Part shown: positions 15,180 to 15,732 of the stretch, one piece after another
Layout of the letters: the number at the start of each line of letters is the position of its first letter
Numbering within the stretch: position 1 is the stretch's first letter
Origin: an uncultured Wenzhouxiangella sp.
Lineage (GTDB): Bacteria > Pseudomonadota > Gammaproteobacteria > Xanthomonadales > Wenzhouxiangellaceae
Length of the DNA: 15,732 nt
Reading direction: 5' to 3'
NCBI GenBank assembly: GCA_937876395.1
Contig: CALEIM010000066.1
Location: 1-15,732 of the forward strand
The notes under the pieces: model-generated
What the model saw: only the letters and a program-made list of their open reading frames with translations
Told to the model about the DNA's origin: nothing
Databases searched by the model: none
Position numbers and translations under genes: made by a program

Positions 15180-15732
15180 ATGCAAACCACCATCCGGCAA
15201 CACCCGGACCGCTTCACCGCCGAGGTGGATGGTGACATTCTGATGATGCAGCCGGAAACCGGCGATTATTTCGGCCTCAATGCGGTTGGCAGCTTTATCT
15301 GGAAGCTGCTTGAGCGCCCGCGAAGCGTGGCCGAAATCTGTGCTGCCGTAGGCGCCAGCTTTGCCGTTGACCCGGCCCGCTGTGAATCGGATACTCTGGC
15401 CTTTCTTCGCCAAATGATTGAGGCCGATCTGCTGCTGGCCAAGCCGGCGGCCGGCGGTGACGCGAAGGAAGTGATGCGCAAGCTCGTGCGGGGGATTCGT
15501 GCGGCCGCGCGCGCGAACCTCGGGCACGAGCCGGATGATGGTGCGGACACGAGGCCGGCGATGCCGAGCTTCAATCCCGCACTGCGCGCGCGTGTCCGTC
15601 AGAACGTCATTGCGATCGGCGCCTCGACCGGTGGGCCCGCCGCGATCGAGCGCGTGCTCGAGGCGATCCAGGTCGACGCCGAATCGTACCGGGTTAACGA
15701 CGTCCGCTACGGCGAAGTAAGCGAGAGCCAGA
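15180..15732 (+). CDS. Second PqqD-like leader-binding protein (B1'), 3' end open and probably chimeric
   Basis: From ATG 15180 the first roughly 93 residues are a complete PqqD/RRE domain: RFTAEVDGDILMMQPETG, DYFGLNAVGSFIWKLL, RSVAEICAAV, TLAFLRQMIEADLLLAKP. It follows precursor A2 by 46 bp, so it probably serves the twin precursors. The start is uncertain: in-frame GTG 15123 and ATG 15111 lie upstream, and the latter overlaps A2. No stop occurs before the window edge. After about residue 93 the frame changes character to a CheB-like segment (see 15459-15669), which is not known as a PqqD partner. A normal B1 would end near 15460, so the true 3' end is probably missing. Confidence 0.7.
   Translation, partial: MQTTIRQHPDRFTAEVDGDILMMQPETGDYFGLNAVGSFIWKLLERPRSVAEICAAVGASFAVDPARCESDTLAFLRQMIEADLLLAKPAAGGDAKEVMRKLVRGIRAAARANLGHEPDDGADTRPAMPSFNPALRARVRQNVIAIGASTGGPAAIERVLEAIQVDAESYRVNDVRYGEVSESQ
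15459..15669 (+). other. CheB methylesterase-like fragment joined in frame, likely assembly chimera
   Basis: The translation KLVRGIRAAARANLG followed by NVIAIGASTGGPAAIERVL matches the linker and catalytic-Ser motif (GASTGG) of the chemotaxis methylesterase CheB. Nothing else in the window concerns chemotaxis, and the CheB sequence is not continued: the last 20 or so codons (ESYRVNDVRYGEVSESQ) do not look like CheB. A contig-end chimera with more than one join is more likely than a real PqqD-CheB fusion. Confidence 0.6.

Noticed and set aside
1..15732. CRISPR array, tRNA or rRNA genes, integrase or transposase
   Set aside because: No regularly spaced repeats, cloverleaf sequences or recombinase motifs were seen on either strand.

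Overview
This window reads as GC-rich gammaproteobacterial DNA. The dense coding, the dispersed GTAGGTCGGG-type intergenic repeats and the protein styles suggest a Xanthomonadales-related or Wenzhouxiangella-like organism, but that placement is a guess because no rRNA or other marker gene is present. The likely theme is a lasso-peptide (RiPP) biosynthetic locus beside a large secreted protease.

Layout: (1) 251-4618 (+) encodes a secreted, multidomain C25 (gingipain-type) cysteine peptidase with a GEVED domain. Its stop codon directly abuts, tail to tail, the stop of the next gene. (2) 4619-8745 (-) carries, in transcription order, a transglutaminase-like leader peptidase (B2), a PqqD-like leader-binding protein (B1), an HprK-like kinase, a repeat-bearing gap, a small Gly/Asp-rich precursor peptide, and an asparagine-synthetase-like lasso cyclase (C). 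(3) 8901-12936 (+) diverges from B2 and carries a nucleotidyltransferase-family protein, an ABC exporter and a second HprK-like kinase, the last two with 4-bp ATGA overlaps. (4) 13072-14301 (+) is a sugar-transfer-associated ATP-grasp protein. (5) 14331-15732 (+) holds a tandemly duplicated unit: conserved promoter, precursor peptide, PqqD-like gene. In the first copy the PqqD gene is only a remnant, interrupted by a palindromic repeat. In the second it is intact but runs in frame into a CheB-like fragment at the window edge, probably a chimeric join.

How it would work (inference from known lasso pathways): the PqqD proteins bind the YxxP-type leader, the B2 peptidase cuts after the Thr(-2) position, and the cyclase joins the new N-terminus to an Asp side chain (Asp8 in the twin precursors). 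The HprK-like kinases could then phosphorylate the C-terminal Ser that both twin cores carry, the nucleotidyltransferase could decorate that phosphate, and the ABC protein could export the product. The third precursor has no Cys and no C-terminal Ser, so the locus seems to make at least two chemotypes. The ATP-grasp protein has no assigned role here and is the best candidate for new tailoring chemistry. Two same-orientation copies of a dispersed repeat bracket the six-gene maturation/export core.
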